Notes: generated by a model from the sequence alone, not told the origin. A stretch of 64,000 bases of DNA from Marinobacter changyiensis (GCF_009193265.1 NZ_VZZZ01000006.1:248001-312000); one strand, 5' to 3'. Numbered from the stretch's first letter, positions 16,747-26,881 are shown. Numbers and translations: made by a program.

Positions 16747-18072
16747 TTGAATACTCTCTACTGGTTTACCCGGGATTTACGCCTGCATGACAACGCTGCC
16801 CTGCTGGCCGCATCAAAGTCTGACATGCTGCTGTGTGTGTATGTGGTGGATCCGCGGTGGTTTGCTCCGGGCCCTCATCAAAGCAAAGCGATGGGTGGCC
16901 ACCGTTGGCGTTTCCTGTGGCAAAGTCTGATGGCGCTGGAGCGCAGCCTCCGGCCCCTGAGCCAGCGCCTGCACATAGCCTACGGTGAGCCCGAAACTGT
17001 AATTCCGGATCTGATTCACAGCCATGACATTGCACGGGTCATTCGTTCCCGGCAGCCGGGCACTCACGAGGCCCGACAGTGGCAAGCAGTCAAAGACAAT
17101 GCGACGGGGCCGATCTTTCAGCAATTCGAAACCCTGAGCCTGTTCACCGAAAGCTCGCTGCCCATGGCATTGTCGGACCTGCCAGACACCTTCTCGCAAT
17201 TCCGAAAACAGGTGGAAAAGGCCGGCGAGCATCAATCGCAACACCTGCGCATCCGCACGCTGACGGCCTTACCGCCACCGCCAGGTTTTCCGGACGACAA
17301 TCGGGGCGACTGCCCGCCCATCCCGGAGGCACAACACCCGCTGGAGTTTTCGGGCGGAGAAGCGGCAGGCCTGGCGCGACTGCACGAATTTCTGTACACC
17401 ACCCACAGTGTCGACCGGTATAAAGAAACCCGCAACGCCCTGGATGACTGGAATGCGTCTTCCAAATTCTCCCCCTGGCTGGCCAATGGCTGCCTTTCCG
17501 TTCGCGAGGTGGCGGAAACCCTGACGGATTATGAGAACAGGGAAACCAAAAACGAGTCCACCTACTGGTTATGGTTCGAGCTGCTGTGGCGGGAATACTT
17601 CCACTGGTACGCCATCAGGCACGGCGCCAATCTGTTCCGCCGGGATGGCGTCCAGCGCAAACGTCGCCAGGCAACATTCTATGGCCATCGGTTCAAGGCC
17701 TGGTGCGAAGGCAACACGGAATATCCGATTGTGAACGCCGCCATGAATCAGCTGCGGGAAACCGGCTACATGAGCAATCGCGCTCGCCAGTTGGTGGCCA
17801 GTTGTTATGTCAACGAACTGGGACTCGACTGGCGCTACGGTGCGGCATGGTTCGAAGAACAACTGATCGACTATGATGTGGCAAGTAACTATGGTAACTG
17901 GCAGTATCTGGCCGGCGTAGGCGCTGACCCCCGCGGGCTGCGGCAGTTCAATCTGCTCAAGCAGACACAGCAATACGACCCGCTCGGTACCTTCATAGAC
18001 CGCTGGGGCGGTGAGGCAGAACAACCGGTCGGACTTCACACGGTGGATGCAGCGGACTGGCCGCTTCTGTAA
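16747..18072 (+). CDS. Cryptochrome/photolyase of the DASH type
   Basis: 441 residues from a TTG at 16747 (LYWFTRDLRLHDN). The only other upstream in-frame start is a GTG at 16624, inside the terminator stem of the previous operon, so TTG is preferred. The N-terminal photolyase alpha/beta domain (to about 130) binds an antenna chromophore. The FAD domain shows YKETRNAL, SSKFSPWLANGCLS, STYWLWFELLWREYF and SNYGNWQYLAGVGADPRG, all in DASH-type form. It repairs pyrimidine dimers (usually single-stranded) or senses light. Monocistronic. Confidence 0.88.
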   Translation: MNTLYWFTRDLRLHDNAALLAASKSDMLLCVYVVDPRWFAPGPHQSKAMGGHRWRFLWQSLMALERSLRPLSQRLHIAYGEPETVIPDLIHSHDIARVIRSRQPGTHEARQWQAVKDNATGPIFQQFETLSLFTESSLPMALSDLPDTFSQFRKQVEKAGEHQSQHLRIRTLTALPPPPGFPDDNRGDCPPIPEAQHPLEFSGGEAAGLARLHEFLYTTHSVDRYKETRNALDDWNASSKFSPWLANGCLSVREVAETLTDYENRETKNESTYWLWFELLWREYFHWYAIRHGANLFRRDGVQRKRRQATFYGHRFKAWCEGNTEYPIVNAAMNQLRETGYMSNRARQLVASCYVNELGLDWRYGAAWFEEQLIDYDVASNYGNWQYLAGVGADPRGLRQFNLLKQTQQYDPLGTFIDRWGGEAEQPVGLHTVDAADWPLL

Positions 18073-18170
18073 GGGTATTGCGGGACGGAGAAATCCAAGG
18101 CAACACTGCTCGTCCGGGATTTCGCGGAGCCATTCTGACCAAACGGATGTAAACAGGAGCTTCGATTACC

Positions 18171-18905
18171 GTGACCGAGATCAGCCTGATCCAGATTCTA
18201 CTGGCCAATATCGCCCTGCTCGCAGGCGCCTGTCTGCAAGGGGTGGCGGGTTACGGGATCGGCACCCTGTCAGCACCGCTGATGTTTCTGGTCAGCCCGC
18301 TATTGGTGCCCGGCCCATTGGTGCTCAACGCTGTCCTGCTGACGATCATGATGCTGATCCGCAATCGCGCCAGCCTGAGTTTCAGGCAAGTGCGGTTTGC
18401 TATTGGCGGCGATGTGGTGGGCACCGTGCTGGCGGGCATGACTCTGGCGGTGGTGTCCAGCCAGGCGTTCGGGCTGATTTTCGGCGGTCTGATCCTGACG
18501 GCAGTGGCGCTCAGCGTAGCGGGGTTAAGGCCAACACTGACACCGCGCAACAGTGTAATAGCCGGGGCAGCCTCCGGTTACATGGGGACGATCACCGCAG
18601 TAGGCGGGCCGCCCATCGCACTGATCTACCAGAACGAGCTGGGCCCACTGGTGCGGGCCAACATGTCAGCGTTTTTTCTCTTCGCCAGCATCGCCAGTAC
18701 GATCGCCCTGGTAGTCTCCGGCCATCTGGGGATGCGTGAGCTGATGCTGTTTGTAGTCACCTTTCCCGGTGTGCTCGCGGGCTTCCTGCTTTCGGGCCTG
18801 TTGGTCAACCGGGTACCCTTCGGCGGCCTGAGGCCAATCATCCTGGGAATAGCCGCCGTGGCCGGCGCCGCCGCGGCAATCAGGGGCATCTGGACCTACT
18901 GGTAA
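18171..18905 (+). CDS. TauE/SafE-family anion exporter
   Basis: A 244-residue membrane protein with about eight hydrophobic helices in two repeats. Family motifs: LQGVAGYGIGTLSAPLMF in the first half and YMGTITAVGGPPIALIYQ in the second. TauE/SafE proteins export sulfite, sulfoacetate or related organic anions. GTG start with AGGAG about 10 bases upstream. No sulfur-metabolism genes adjoin it, so the substrate is open. Confidence 0.85.
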   Translation: MTEISLIQILLANIALLAGACLQGVAGYGIGTLSAPLMFLVSPLLVPGPLVLNAVLLTIMMLIRNRASLSFRQVRFAIGGDVVGTVLAGMTLAVVSSQAFGLIFGGLILTAVALSVAGLRPTLTPRNSVIAGAASGYMGTITAVGGPPIALIYQNELGPLVRANMSAFFLFASIASTIALVVSGHLGMRELMLFVVTFPGVLAGFLLSGLLVNRVPFGGLRPIILGIAAVAGAAAAIRGIWTYW

Positions 18906-18924
18906 TCCCACGCAGACGGAGTAG

Positions 18925-18997
18925 TTGTAGGAGCGGTTTTAACCGCGATCGGTAAAGTTGCCCTGAACCTTTTTCGCGACTGAAGTCGCTCCTACAA
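18925..18997. repeat. REP/BIME-like element
   Basis: Outer arms TTGTAGGAGCG and CGCTCCTACAA flank two small hairpins, GCGGTTTTAACCGC and GCGACTGAAGTCGC. The TGTAGGAGCG head and paired hairpins are the usual form of Pseudomonas-type REP doublets mobilised by RAYT transposases. It sits between converging genes (tauE and parA), a normal site. Only one copy is in the window. Confidence 0.75.
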
Positions 18998-19002
18998 TTC
19001 GC

Positions 19003-19755
19003 TTAGAGTTTGAGTTGCTTCTTCATGTTCTTCCACATGAGCTGATAGGCGAGGGCTGCGGTGGAACGGGGGGCGAAATGGCTGACTGCGCTGCGATGTT
19101 CGCCCATGCGCTCGACATCGCTGGCGTAGGGAATATACCCCGCCAACAACCGTTTGAGGGCTTTCGGCGGGGTGTCCAGGAACTCCCGGTGCAGGCTTTT
19201 TCGGCGGTCCACCATGGACAGGAACGGAGCGAATTTCTTCTTGTCGAGATTCTTGTCGGTGATAAAGGCCTGCTCCTGCTCCCAACTGTTCATGGATAGC
19301 CAGGTTGGAATCAGCGGCACATAGATTTTGTCGGCGACGGCGAAAATCTCCTCCGCCAGCCTGGACAAGGTCGGCGGGCAATCCAGAATCACCAGGCCAT
19401 AATCTTCATCCATCGGCTCCAGCCATTGCCTAAGCGTGTTGCCGGCGCCGTGTTTCTCCAGCTGCAAGTCGATGTTGCGAAAGCTCGGGTCGGCGGGTAT
19501 CAGATCAAGGCAGGTGGTGGCAGTAGAGGTAATCAGGTGGCCAATCGGCGTCTTGCCTTTTACCACCCTGGCCGCCTTGGGCTGTGAACGGGCTTTTGCG
19601 GCTTCCGGTGCAAAATACCAACTGGTTGCACCCTGCGCATCCAGATCCCATAACAAGGTAGGCACGCCATCATCCGCTGCCAGTTGGGCGATATTGACCG
19701 CAGCCGCAGTTTTGCCGACGCCGCCCTTGAGATTGTGAAATGCGATTACCTTCAC
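19003..19755 (-). CDS. Orphan ParA-family ATPase
   Basis: A 250-residue P-loop ATPase with the deviant Walker A motif KGGVGKTAA, LLWDLDAQGATS as the second motif, and ILDCPPTL. ParA proteins position DNA or protein cargo over the nucleoid. No parB, centromere-like repeat or chemotaxis/pilus partner is adjacent, so the cargo is unknown. The C-terminal WKNMKKQLKL tail is basic and helical and may bind DNA or membrane. Confidence 0.85.
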   Translation of the reverse strand: MKVIAFHNLKGGVGKTAAAVNIAQLAADDGVPTLLWDLDAQGATSWYFAPEAAKARSQPKAARVVKGKTPIGHLITSTATTCLDLIPADPSFRNIDLQLEKHGAGNTLRQWLEPMDEDYGLVILDCPPTLSRLAEEIFAVADKIYVPLIPTWLSMNSWEQEQAFITDKNLDKKKFAPFLSMVDRRKSLHREFLDTPPKALKRLLAGYIPYASDVERMGEHRSAVSHFAPRSTAALAYQLMWKNMKKQLKL

Positions 19756-20104
19756 CGTAGAACATCCCGACCCTGGAAAACCATGCGTAGATTAGCACTA
19801 CTGGTCCCCGTGAGTAGAAGCATTAATCTGACGTTTTGCACCCACTTGTCCGAAGGACCGATTGAATGTCCCAAATCCAGCCTAGACTTTAGTGCTATAA
19901 ATTGTAATTTCTTATGTAACAAAACACGACTATCAATGACTTAGCCTGGCCGATCATTCCGGCCTGTTGTAAGCATATGAAATCTCGACCGGCTTGACGT
20001 CTCCGGCATTACCCATCAGATAACAAACAGCAGGGATTGTTCACCCGCCCCGACAGCAGATGTGTCCCGGGCACTTACCGCCTGATTCTCCTCCTCAGGG
20101 TAGA
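19756..20104. other. Intergenic stretch of about 350 bases without a gene
   Basis: Contains the promoter side of parA and an AT-rich patch near 19890-19940. No convincing ORF, tRNA, terminator hairpin or repeat was seen. Short frames here lack ribosome-binding sites and family-like sequence. Confidence 0.5.
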
Positions 20105-20551
20105 CTACTTCAGATAGACTGCCCCCAGTATCGCCAGCGAATCGCCTTGCTCGTTCAGCAAGGTCATGCGCTTACCCTCGATCACTATGTCTGCTGTATT
20201 TTTCATCGCATCCAGCATCGGCCCTTCGGTGGTGTCCCCCGAACACGCCATACGCGTTGCAGCCATGGCCAGAAAGCCAATCCTGCCCTCATTGACGCCG
20301 TACTGGCCTTTGAGGCTATTGCAGCCGGTATGGCCAACCACATAACCGTCGTCGCGAAAAATAAGGTGTGCTTCCCGTTGATTGTCCTCAATCCGGACCT
20401 CTACACCCCCTACCCGCAGCAATTTCCAGTAGGTATTGGTCAGACTGGCTTCAGAAACTGGCGATGATGATTCCGGAGCAGAGGCGCAACCACCGATAAC
20501 AACCAGACTGGCCAACAAGATTATCCACAAGTGAATCCGTTCTTTGTCCAC
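20105..20551 (-). CDS. META-domain lipoprotein (HslJ-like)
   Basis: 148 residues from a GTG at 20551, which follows GGAGGAATACCC; an earlier start would add 15 residues before the signal. The signal peptide ends in a lipobox (LVVIGGC), so the protein should be lipid-anchored. The META domain at about residues 40-145 shows TYWKLLRVGG, IFRDDGYVVGHTGCNSLKGQY, MAATRMAC and MTLLNEQGDSLAIL. HslJ-like proteins are linked to antibiotic and heat tolerance, with no reaction known. Confidence 0.85.
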   Translation of the reverse strand: MDKERIHLWIILLASLVVIGGCASAPESSSPVSEASLTNTYWKLLRVGGVEVRIEDNQREAHLIFRDDGYVVGHTGCNSLKGQYGVNEGRIGFLAMAATRMACSGDTTEGPMLDAMKNTADIVIEGKRMTLLNEQGDSLAILGAVYLK

Positions 20552-20772
20552 GGGTATTCCTCCGTTCCTCAGTAATAGGGGCAGTCCGCAAACCACTGGT
20601 TAACAGTCTGCCACAGGGGCCTTAAACGACAAAAGCATCGCCAAGTATTGTGGCCAAGCATTAACCTCACCGCCAGGCGTAGTCCGCGGGTACTGCCCAA
20701 CCCAATACAAAGCTCGTTCGCGATAAACCGGCCATCCATCGAAGCACCAATAGACGGCACAGCTCTGCAGTG

Positions 20773-20789
20773 TGCACCTTTATAGTGCC
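20773..20789. promoter_or_regulatory. NtrC-like enhancer site
   Basis: TGCACC-TTTAT-AGTGCC is a 17-base near-palindrome close to the NtrC consensus TGCACC-N5-GGTGCA, with two mismatches in the right half. Its centre is about 120 bases upstream of the predicted amtB transcription start, a usual enhancer distance. Confidence 0.55.
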
Positions 20790-20875
20790 TATGCCTGAAA
20801 ATAACTGATTAATTAGCCACCAACTTTTATTTCCTGCCAACGTAACGTCCCATTCGCACACATATTGCCCACTTT

Positions 20876-20891
20876 TGGAACATCTCTTGCT
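20876..20891 (+). promoter_or_regulatory. Sigma54-type promoter of amtB
   Basis: TGGAAC-ATCTC-TTGCT keeps the essential GG and GC with exactly ten bases between them and matches TGGCAC-N5-TTGCW at all but one position. It lies about 70 bases before the amtB start. Confidence 0.65.
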
Positions 20892-20959
20892 AGATCTGCA
20901 CTCTAACAAAGCGCAGAGCCGCCATTCATGAACAGCCATTACCCAGGAGTGACCGAACC

Positions 20960-22168
20960 GTGGACATCACCAGTGCAGTACAAACCCTGACCGAAAGCGC
21001 AAACACGCTGTTCATACTGATCGGTGCCATTATGGTACTCGCCATGCACGCGGGCTTTGCCTTCCTCGAAGTGGGCACTGTCCGGCATAAGAACCAGGTC
21101 AATGCATTAGTGAAAATCATTACCGATTTTGGCGTTTCCGCCATCGCCTATTTCTTTGTGGGCTACTACATCGCCTACGGCGGTCACTTCCTCAGCGGTG
21201 CCGAAACACTCACGACCAGCCAGGGCTATGAGCTGGTCAAGTTCTTCTTTTTACTGACCTTTGCAGCAGCCATTCCGGCTATTGTGTCGGGCGGCATTGC
21301 AGAGCGGGCGAGGTTTTACCCGATGCTGATCGCCTCGGCCCTGATTGTCGCGCTGGTTTACCCGTTTTTCGAAGGCATGATCTGGAACGGCAACTATGGT
21401 TTCCAGGCCTGGCTGGAGGCCCAGTTCGGGGCATCTTTTCATGACTTCGCAGGTTCGGTTGTGGTGCATGGCGTCGGCGGCTGGATTGCCCTGGCTGCGG
21501 TACTGCTGCTGGGGGCTCGCAAAGGCCGCTACCGCAACGGAAAAGTGGTTGCCTTTGCGCCATCCAGCATTCCTTTTCTGGCTCTCGGTGCCTGGATTCT
21601 GACCGTTGGCTGGTTCGGCTTTAACGTGATGTCGGCCCAGACCCTGGATGGCATCAGCGGGTTGGTGGCGGTCAACAGCCTGATGGCCATGGTGGGCGGC
21701 CTGTTGGTTGCCATGCTCGCAGGCCGTAAGGACCCGGGGTTTATCCACAACGGTCCGCTCGCCGGCCTGGTGGCCGTCTGTGCCGGCTCTGACCTTATGC
21801 ACCCTGTTGGTGCCCTGATCGCCGGTGGCATCGCCGGGGCCATTTTTGTCTATCTGTTCGAGTGGGCCCAGAACAAAATCGAGCGTCTCGACGACGTTCT
21901 GGGTGTCTGGCCGCTGCACGGGGTCTGTGGCATCTGGGGCGGTATCGCTGCCGGCATCTTCGGCCAGTCCGCCCTGGGCGGGCTCGGTGGCGTCAGCCTG
22001 ATGTCCCAGCTGATTGGTTCAACCGCCGGGGTCGTTGTTGCGTTCGTCGGCGGCCTGGTCGTGTACAGTATTGTCAAAGCCATTTCAGGACTGCGGCTGA
22101 GCGAGGAGGAAGAGTTCAACGGTGCGGATGTCAGCATTCACCGTATCGGCGCTACGTCTATGGAATAA
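20960..22168 (+). CDS. amtB: Ammonium transporter
   Basis: A 402-residue Amt/Rh-family channel with about eleven membrane helices. It contains the twin pore histidines (H170 in VVVHGVGG; H320 in WPLHGVCG) and the FFLLTFAAAIPAIVSGGIAERARF family motif. GTG start with AGGAG upstream. Unlike most proteobacterial amtB genes it is not paired with glnK here. The sigma54-type promoter and NtrC-like site suggest induction under nitrogen limitation. The C-terminal tail is longer and more acidic than the E. coli form. Confidence 0.93.
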   Translation: MDITSAVQTLTESANTLFILIGAIMVLAMHAGFAFLEVGTVRHKNQVNALVKIITDFGVSAIAYFFVGYYIAYGGHFLSGAETLTTSQGYELVKFFFLLTFAAAIPAIVSGGIAERARFYPMLIASALIVALVYPFFEGMIWNGNYGFQAWLEAQFGASFHDFAGSVVVHGVGGWIALAAVLLLGARKGRYRNGKVVAFAPSSIPFLALGAWILTVGWFGFNVMSAQTLDGISGLVAVNSLMAMVGGLLVAMLAGRKDPGFIHNGPLAGLVAVCAGSDLMHPVGALIAGGIAGAIFVYLFEWAQNKIERLDDVLGVWPLHGVCGIWGGIAAGIFGQSALGGLGGVSLMSQLIGSTAGVVVAFVGGLVVYSIVKAISGLRLSEEEEFNGADVSIHRIGATSME

Positions 22169-22232
22169 CAGTGTGGCCAGCTTGCCTCAATCGGGGCCGG
22201 CTGGCCAAACCAATGCTGACTTGCTCCGGGTT

Positions 22233-23138
22233 TCATCCGGCGATGCGGGTGCCCCCCCGGCCCTCCAGTATTGCCAGTGCGTCTTCCAGCCTTCCAATAC
22301 CACTCAACCCACCGGCGTCGGCAAAGTCGCAGGCTGCGGCCAGTTTCGGGCCCATGGACCCGGCGGGCATATCCAGTGCCCGGGCCTCAGTCACCGTCAG
22401 TTGCTCCAGTGGCCGGGCGCTATCCTTGCCGAAATCCTGATAGACCGCATCCACATCGGTCAATAACAGCAAGGCTTCGGCACTCAATTCCCGTGCCAGT
22501 AACGCGCTGGCCGCATCTTTGTCGATGACCGCTTCGACACCGACCATACTGCCGTCCTGGCGCCGCAACACCGGAATGCCGCCACCGCCGGCGCAGACAA
22601 CCACTACGCCCTGTTCCAGCAGCAGTTTCAGCACCCGCATATCAGGAATTTCCAGGGGCTTGGGAGAAGGCACCACCCGGCGCCACTTGTCACCGTCCTG
22701 GGCGATCTGCCAGCCGGCGGCCTCGGCACGGGATTCGGCTTCTGCCCGGTCGTACACCGGTCCGACAAATTTAGTGGGCTTGCGAAAAGCGGGGTCGTCG
22801 GGATCTACGAGTACCTGGGTCAGCAGGGTGGCGACCGCGCGATCATGATCTAGAGCGTTTTCCAGCTCCTGCTCTATGATGTAACCGATCATACCTTCGG
22901 TTTCTGCCCCCAATACGTCCAGCGGGTAGGCTTCATCAGGCTTGTAAGCTGCGCCCTGCAGGGCGAGCAAGCCAACCTGAGGGCCATTCCCGTGGGTAAC
23001 CACCAGGCTGTGGCCAGCGCGGACAATGGTCGCAAGGGCCCTGGCTGCACGCTGGACGTTTCCGCGCTGAGCCTCGGCTGTCAGCGGCTCGCCGCGTTTC
23101 AGTAAAGCATTTCCACCCAAGGCTGCTACCACCAGCAT
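22233..23138 (-). CDS. arcC: Carbamate kinase
   Basis: 301 residues from the ATG at 23138 (site GGGAGGTTGAC); an earlier ATG lies inside arcB. Amino-acid kinase fold: ALGGNAL at the N-terminus, VVTHGNGPQVG, CAGGGGIPV, and AVIDKDAASALLA with LLLLTDVDAVY. It makes ATP from carbamoyl phosphate, the energy-yielding last step of the arginine deiminase pathway. One base separates it from arcB, so it is the last gene of the operon. Confidence 0.95.
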   Translation of the reverse strand: MLVVAALGGNALLKRGEPLTAEAQRGNVQRAARALATIVRAGHSLVVTHGNGPQVGLLALQGAAYKPDEAYPLDVLGAETEGMIGYIIEQELENALDHDRAVATLLTQVLVDPDDPAFRKPTKFVGPVYDRAEAESRAEAAGWQIAQDGDKWRRVVPSPKPLEIPDMRVLKLLLEQGVVVVCAGGGGIPVLRRQDGSMVGVEAVIDKDAASALLARELSAEALLLLTDVDAVYQDFGKDSARPLEQLTVTEARALDMPAGSMGPKLAAACDFADAGGLSGIGRLEDALAILEGRGGTRIAG

Positions 23139-23139
23139 G

Positions 23140-24141
23140 TCAACCTCCCAGGGTGGCGACCAGCACCGCCTTGATAGTGTGCATCCGGTTTTCGGCCTGA
23201 TCAAACACGATCGAAGCCGGGCTCTCGAACACTTCGTCGGTCACTTCCATGGCATCAATACCGTATTCGGCCTCTATTTCCTTGCCAATCGCGGTTTCCG
23301 TGTTGTGAAAAGCTGGCAGACAATGCATGAAACGCACGCGGGGGTTGCCAGTCTTCTCCATCAAAGCGCTGTTGACCTGATAGGGCATCAGTAGCTGGAT
23401 CCGTTCCCGCCACTTTTCCTTGGCTTCTCCCATGGAGACCCAGACATCGGTATAAACGAAATCAACGCCGGCGACGGCCTCGTCAATGTCGTCGGTAATC
23501 ATGATCCGGGCACCGGTTTCCCGTGCGCTCGACTGGGCTTCTTGCTGGATCGCCGCTGCCGGCCAGCAGGCTTTTGGCGCACACAATCGCACATCCATCC
23601 CCATTTTGGCACCGCCAAGGAGGAGGCTGTCGCCCATATTATTGGCCGCGTCACCGATAAACACGTAGGCAACCTCCCGAAGCGGTTTGTCCACGTGTTC
23701 CTGCATGGTCAGGAGATCCGCCAGAATCTGGGTAGGATGAAACTCGTTGGTCAGGCCGTTGTAGACCGGCACGCCCGCATATTGGGCTAGTTCCTCAACA
23801 ACCGTCTGGCCAAAACCACGGTATTCAATCGCGTCGTAAACCCGGCCCAGTACCCTCGCGGTGTCCTTGACCGATTCTTTCTGGCCAATATGGGTGCCCG
23901 TAGGACCGAGATAGGTCACCCGGGCGCCCTGATCAAACGCGGCCACCTCGAAGCCCACCCGGGTACGGGTCGAATTCTTTTCAAAGATCAGGGCGATATC
24001 CTTGCCCTGAAGCTGAGGCACTTCGGTACCGGCGTATTTTGCAGCTTTAAGGTCCGCCGACAGCTTCAGCAGGAAATTGATCTCCCGCGGGGTAAAGTCA
24101 CGCAAAGTCAGAAAATGACGATTCTTCAGATTAAAAGCCAT
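23140..24141 (-). CDS. arcB: Ornithine carbamoyltransferase, probably catabolic
   Basis: 333 residues with the carbamoyl-phosphate motif STRTR, the ornithine-binding HCLPAFH, and [16 protein letters not shown]. It is placed between arcA and arcC, and therefore most likely runs in the catabolic direction, splitting citrulline to ornithine and carbamoyl phosphate. Length and [11 protein letters not shown] start match the catabolic ArcB group. Start preceded by AGGAAAGGATAG. Confidence 0.94.
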   Translation of the reverse strand: MAFNLKNRHFLTLRDFTPREINFLLKLSADLKAAKYAGTEVPQLQGKDIALIFEKNSTRTRVGFEVAAFDQGARVTYLGPTGTHIGQKESVKDTARVLGRVYDAIEYRGFGQTVVEELAQYAGVPVYNGLTNEFHPTQILADLLTMQEHVDKPLREVAYVFIGDAANNMGDSLLLGGAKMGMDVRLCAPKACWPAAAIQQEAQSSARETGARIMITDDIDEAVAGVDFVYTDVWVSMGEAKEKWRERIQLLMPYQVNSALMEKTGNPRVRFMHCLPAFHNTETAIGKEIEAEYGIDAMEVTDEVFESPASIVFDQAENRMHTIKAVLVATLGG

Positions 24142-24158
24142 AACTCTATCCTTTCCTG

Positions 24159-25388
24159 TCAGAGGGGGTCACGAATGGTGGGGCAACTCATGCAACGACC
24201 GCCGCCACGGCCCCGACCAAGCTCGGCACCCGGAATCGACAATACCTCGATACCAGCAGCCTCCAGAGCGGCGTTGGTGTCATCATTGCGGTCGTAGCCA
24301 ATCACCACGCCCGGACTGAGTGCCAGTACGTTGTTACCATCATTCCACTGTTCACGCTCTCGCTCGGCCGGGCTCTCGCCGCCGGTAGGAACCACCTCGA
24401 GTTGCGGGTAGCCAAGCACATCCGCGACCACCTCGAACAAGGGGCGCGGATCCTGTGTGAAAGTAAGGTGCTTCTTACCCTTGCCGGGGCGCAGGTCATA
24501 ACAGACCACCTCATCTGCCACCTCCTTGAACGCCGTCACCACATTGCCACCACAGAAAGTGAACACCGTATCCAGGTGCATGGCTGAGCGGGTTTTGGGT
24601 AACTGGCAAGCCACCACCCGCTTCGCCACCCCACGCTCGAACAGCGCCTTGGCAAGCTGGCCAATAGCCTGCGGGGAGGATCTTTCACCCATCCCCACCA
24701 GCACTACCCCCTCACCAACCGGCATGATGTCGCCGCCTTCCAGGGTCGCCAGCCCCTGATTGACGAGCGGATCGCCCCAGAGCTCATCGACTTTGCCGGC
24801 AAATACCGGATGAAAACGGTAGATCGCCGTCATCAGCAGAGTTTCCGGTTTGCGGGCGGCCCAGTACATCGGGTTCAGAGTGACCCCGCCATAGATCCAG
24901 GCACTGTTGTCGCGAGTGAACAGATAATTGGGCAAGGGTGGCAACACGAATCCGTAGCGTCCCAGGTGATTACCAAACAGACCGACCGGATCGAAAGGCA
25001 AATCACCGACCTCAAGGCCGCCAATCAGGAATTCCGCCAGTTCGCTAGAGGGCAGTTCGTCCATCCAGGCCCGCAGGTCCGAGACCATACCAACGCCGAT
25101 ATAATTCCAGTTGATCCGGTGGTCGAGCACCCAGGCGCGACCTGCCGGAATATCCAGGGTCTCCGCCAGCAACTCATTCACATCCAGCACCTCCACGCCC
25201 CGTGCTCGCATCAGGCCCGAAAACACGTCGTGGTCTTTTTGTGCCTGTTTGACCCAGAACACATCGTCAAACAGCAGAGCATCGCAGTTACTGGGAGTGA
25301 GTCGCCGATGCGCAAGGCCGGGGCGACAGACAATCACCTGTCGCAATCTGCCGGTTTCCGAGTGCACGCCGAGCGTGTATTCAGCCAT
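24159..25388 (-). CDS. arcA: Arginine deiminase
   Basis: A 409-residue enzyme converting arginine to citrulline and ammonia. Catalytic residues of the guanidino-modifying fold are visible: [29 protein letters not shown] and the C-terminal GGGRCMSC whose first Cys (residue 399) is the nucleophile. Strong site AAGGAG before the ATG. Second gene of the operon, 45 bases after the carrier gene and 18 before arcB. Confidence 0.96.
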   Translation of the reverse strand: MAEYTLGVHSETGRLRQVIVCRPGLAHRRLTPSNCDALLFDDVFWVKQAQKDHDVFSGLMRARGVEVLDVNELLAETLDIPAGRAWVLDHRINWNYIGVGMVSDLRAWMDELPSSELAEFLIGGLEVGDLPFDPVGLFGNHLGRYGFVLPPLPNYLFTRDNSAWIYGGVTLNPMYWAARKPETLLMTAIYRFHPVFAGKVDELWGDPLVNQGLATLEGGDIMPVGEGVVLVGMGERSSPQAIGQLAKALFERGVAKRVVACQLPKTRSAMHLDTVFTFCGGNVVTAFKEVADEVVCYDLRPGKGKKHLTFTQDPRPLFEVVADVLGYPQLEVVPTGGESPAEREREQWNDGNNVLALSPGVVIGYDRNDDTNAALEAAGIEVLSIPGAELGRGRGGGRCMSCPTIRDPL

Positions 25389-25432
25389 GTTGAACTCCTT
25401 CTCATTGGTCGAATTCGGGGTCGGTGATCCGG

Positions 25433-26881
25433 TTAAATAAAGGCACCAACACTGATCACCACCGTGATAAACACCGTCAGTATCAATAACAGGGGCCAGA
25501 TAAAAGCCAGCCAGCGATCATAGGAAATCCGGCCGATGGCCAGACCACCCACCACCACCGCAAACGTCGGGTTGATCAGGTTGACCAGGCCGTTGGCTGA
25601 CTGGTAAGCGGTCACCACCAGGTCTCGCCCCACGTTGGCGAAATCCGCCAGCGGCGCCAGGATCGGCATCGAAAGCACGGCCAGACCTGAAGAGGAGGGC
25701 ACGAAGAAACTCATCCCCACCTCAATCCAGAACATCAGGTTGATAAACGCCAGTTCCGGCAAACCGCCCAGGGTGCTTTCCGCGCTGTGCAATATGGTAT
25801 CGGCGATCATGCCCTGCTCCATGATCACCACAATGCCACGGGCCAGCCCGACCACCAGGGCAACGCCCAGCAAATCCCGGGCACCGTCTACAAAACTGCC
25901 GGTGAGTTGCTTTTCCCCCAAGCGTGCGATGAGACCAATCAGGATGGCAGCGCCAAAGAACAGTGCGCCCATCTGGGCCATCCACCAGCCCTGGGACGAC
26001 ACCCCCCAGATCATCACCACAAAACTCAGGGCGAAAATGATCAGCGCAATGATCTGGGTACCATTGAGAGTCGCTTGCCCGAGGTCGTCTTCGTGTCCTT
26101 GCAGAAACAGTTTACGGTGGGCATCCCACTGCCTGGCCACCACGGAACGCGAGGGGTCTGCCTTGATCCGCTTGGCGTAACGCATCACGTAAGCACTGCA
26201 GATGAGCAGCCCCCCAACAAGCAGCACGAAACGCAGGACAATGCCATCAGTGAACGGAATGTCTGCCGCGTTTGCCGCAATGACGGTTGCGAAGGGATTT
26301 ATGGTGGAACCGAGCACGCCGATACCCGCCCCCACCAGTATGATGGCAACGCCGGTTACAGCGTCATAACCCGCCGTCATCATCACCGGAATCAGAATGG
26401 CGTAGAACGCCAGGGTTTCCTCTGCCATGCCATAGGTGGTGCCCCCGATCGCAAACAGCGACATCAGAATGGGGATCATCCATATTTCGTGGCCTTTGAG
26501 ATGGCGCATGGCGCTGCGAATGCCCGTATCGATCGCTCCGGTAGCGTTCATTACGCCCAGGAAGCCACCGAGAAACAACACAAACAAGGCCACATCAATC
26601 GCATTCGCGGCATAACTGTCAGGATCATAGAACCCCGCCGTCGGAGCCAGCATCACATCCACAAAACCCTGTGGGTTGGACTCAACCGTTTGATAAGTGC
26701 CCGGCACCGCAACTTCGCGCCCGACACTGGCGTTCATCTCACGGTCATACTTTCCGGCCGGAACAATCCAGGTCAGGGCAGCCACCAGGATAATAAGAAG
26801 AAAAAGAATGGTGTAAGCAGTGGGGAACCGGGTGGCCAAATCTTTTTCGGGATCTTGCGGGAGGTTTTGGTCTGCAGCCAC
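25433..26881 (-). CDS. YfcC-family carrier, probable arginine/ornithine antiporter
   Basis: A 482-residue membrane protein with about twelve helices of the YfcC/anaerobic C4-dicarboxylate carrier superfamily: [11 protein letters not shown], a long [22 protein letters not shown] segment, [15 protein letters not shown], and [21 protein letters not shown]. The position upstream of arcABC suggests it does the work of ArcD, exchanging arginine for ornithine, though classical ArcD belongs to another family. GTG start with AAGGAAAATATCCC. An ANR-like box lies about 90 bases upstream. Confidence 0.85.
   Translation of the reverse strand: MAADQNLPQDPEKDLATRFPTAYTILFLLIILVAALTWIVPAGKYDREMNASVGREVAVPGTYQTVESNPQGFVDVMLAPTAGFYDPDSYAANAIDVALFVLFLGGFLGVMNATGAIDTGIRSAMRHLKGHEIWMIPILMSLFAIGGTTYGMAEETLAFYAILIPVMMTAGYDAVTGVAIILVGAGIGVLGSTINPFATVIAANAADIPFTDGIVLRFVLLVGGLLICSAYVMRYAKRIKADPSRSVVARQWDAHRKLFLQGHEDDLGQATLNGTQIIALIIFALSFVVMIWGVSSQGWWMAQMGALFFGAAILIGLIARLGEKQLTGSFVDGARDLLGVALVVGLARGIVVIMEQGMIADTILHSAESTLGGLPELAFINLMFWIEVGMSFFVPSSSGLAVLSMPILAPLADFANVGRDLVVTAYQSANGLVNLINPTFAVVVGGLAIGRISYDRWLAFIWPLLLILTVFITVVISVGAFI

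Larger units (their letters stand above)
20552..20959. other. Regulatory intergenic region before amtB, about 400 bases
   Basis: Holds the sigma54-type promoter and NtrC-like site given separately. Short frames at 20569-20939 on the minus strand look like chance ORFs. Nothing else was recognised. Confidence 0.5.

Noticed and set aside
20755-20775. GGCAC-AGCTC-TGCAG as a sigma54 promoter
   Set aside because: Only nine bases lie between the GG and GC elements where ten are required. The site at 20876-20891 has correct spacing.
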